Origin: Ypsolopha sequella | Lineage: Eukaryota; Arthropoda; Insecta; Lepidoptera; Ypsolophidae | Direction: 5' to 3' | Assembly (NCBI GenBank): GCA_934047225.1 | Contig: OW203987.1 | Location: 9,699,501 to 9,763,500 of the forward strand | Length of the DNA: 64,000 bases | Part shown: positions 62,518 to 64,000 of the stretch, piece after piece | Numbering within the stretch: the first letter of the stretch is position 1 | Layout: each line of letters opens with the position of its first letter | Program-made: the position numbers and the translations under genes | The notes under the pieces: generated by a model | Database searches by the model: none | Seen by the model: only the letters and a program-made list of their open reading frames with translations | Told to the model about the DNA's origin: nothing

Positions 62518-64000
62518 GGTAATGACAATTTAGATTTGGTAATGACTAATATCTTTTAATTTATTATTTATTAACATAAATGAAAAATTATAATGATTTA
62601 ACGGGCATCGGCCCGTTAAAGTATCGACTTTCACATAATTGCGTCATGTTCACGGAGTAAATCCATGAAAGCAATGTGTCGAAATACAAAGACACTCATT
62701 TTAAAACATTATACATTGTATATCCCGTTAAATCTTTATAACTATGATTGAGAAAAAGTACTTTTTTATAAATTAATAATTATGATAAATATTGTATATT
62801 TCAGACCCAGAAGCTATGTCTAAAAGGAAATTGAAGAAAGAAAAAGCCAAACGAAACTGAAACAAGAGGAAAAAGTATGCTGCAATGAAGGAAAATCAAG
62901 AAAAGTATGGTTTATTGCAAGAAAAGGAAAGAAAAAGACATCAAGAAAGGAAAAAAGAACAAAAAAAGAGTATTAATGACATGACTCCCCGAGAAAAAAG
63001 AGAACAAAAAAAGTGAAGGCTGAATAAGAAAAATGAACAATTTCCTATCAAATCAATTTATTGAAAAGATAGATATCTGCACTACAAAACAATTTACGAG
63101 CCAAAAATTTTAAAGTAAAACAATACGAAAGATATACATATAAAGAAGTTAGAAAAGAAAAATGCTCAGAAATGAGCTAAAATCAGTAGACTATCAAAGA
63201 GTAACCATAAAGCAACAAATGAAGACCCAGAAACCAAGGAAAGGAGAAGAAATCTAATAAAAAAGGAAAGAATTCAAAGTTTTTACCAAGGAGATGAAAA
63301 TAGCAGAATCTGCTCAGGAAAAAAAGAATTTATAACAAAACAATGATTATAAAAGAAAAACGATATTTACTTGACACTCTAAAGAATTTGCATAGAAAGA
63401 TAATGAAAATAACTGAAATGAGTCTCAGCTATGCTTCTTTTTGCAGACTTCAGCCCTTTTGAGTTGTATTTCCCAAGAACAGCAGAAGAGATACGTGTTT
63501 TTGCCAGAAACATGTAAATTTGGAGTTGTTGTTAAAAGTATTACATACCGAAAAAAATATAAATAAGAAGACTCCCCAAGATTTATTGACAAGCCTTACC
63601 TGTACTTCCAGAAAAAGAAAATGTATGGAATGAAAATTTGAGCGTTGTAAAGACAAAGTTACCAACTTAAAGATCGTAAGATTGATTATTATAGCCTATT
63701 AAAAACATATCTACATTTGTTCTGCCTATCATATAAAAATACGTTATTTATTGCAATGTTTAATTTGTTATGATTAGGAAAAAAAAATGTTAAATACTAA
63801 CAAAAAGAGTCATTACCTGCCTTGAAATGTCATTACCAGTCTTTGGTTTTTATTGTTTTTCATGCATAAATAATTTTTTATTATGGTTTTGTTTCATTTA
63901 CAAACATCAGTTCTGAATTAACATAATTTAAACATACTTTTTCACACCATTTTCATATAACTTGTCATTACCATCCTCTCATTGTCATTACCATTTTTTT
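62518..64000 (+). mobile_element. second DNA transposon with GGTAATGAC motifs, runs off the right edge
   Basis: GGTAATGAC occurs at 62,518 and 62,538, and inverted at 63,809, 63,829, 63,964 and 63,984. Between them, after a cag acceptor-like site, ATGTCTAAAAGGAAATTG opens a Lys/Arg/Glu-rich frame (MSKRKLKKEKAKRN, stop) that continues beyond the stop as KYAAMKENQEKYGLLQEK and INDMTPREKREQKK, with further frame breaks until about 63,330. A TPRE-R motif after a basic coiled coil is seen in several transposon-borne proteins I recall. Termini and superfamily are not established, and the right end may lie outside. Confidence 0.5.

Overview
This window reads as intron-rich, AT-rich nuclear DNA from an insect, most likely a moth or butterfly. 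The evidence is five recognisable insect genes, GT-AG introns with consistent phases, and dispersed repeats that I know from lepidopteran genomes: a tRNA-headed SINE, a repeat running from aaaaccggccaag to ggaaccctaaaaa, and RTE-like and other LINE 3' ends. No bacterial or viral gene was recognised.

Layout. Positions 1-37,667 on the minus strand hold most of brahma (brm), the SWI/SNF chromatin-remodelling ATPase. I could place 24 exons with matching phases, from the start codon at 37,667 to the left window edge; the bromodomain end lies outside. Its introns are filled with transposon debris, mainly hairpin MITEs. Positions 38,200-42,300 are intergenic and hold a SINE, two exons of a broken THAP-domain gene split by a hAT-like MITE, a LINE tail with another MITE inside it, and a MULE-like MITE with a perfect 10-bp target duplication. 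XRCC2 (+, 42,383-43,177) and porcupine (-, 43,499-44,824) converge. After 3.5 kb of gene-poor DNA come torsin (+, six exons, 48,307-52,454) and Atg5 (-, five exons, 52,810-56,303), also convergent with closely spaced ends. From 56,656 to 61,659 lies a 5-kb TA-flanked DNA transposon with repeated ACTTGGGAC motifs at both ends, a pipsqueak-type HTH exon and a decayed SWIM-like exon. From about 62,518 to the right edge is a second element with GGTAATGAC motifs at both visible ends and a broken Lys/Arg-rich ORF.

The five genes do not form one pathway: chromatin remodelling (brm), recombinational repair (XRCC2), Wnt acylation in the ER (por), an ER/nuclear-envelope AAA+ ATPase (torsin) and autophagosome conjugation (Atg5). 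All are housekeeping or developmental genes. The more unusual material is in the mobile DNA: the two elements with clustered terminal motifs, a foldback element of about 1.8 kb that fills torsin intron 3, and several nested insertions whose order can be read from the sequence.
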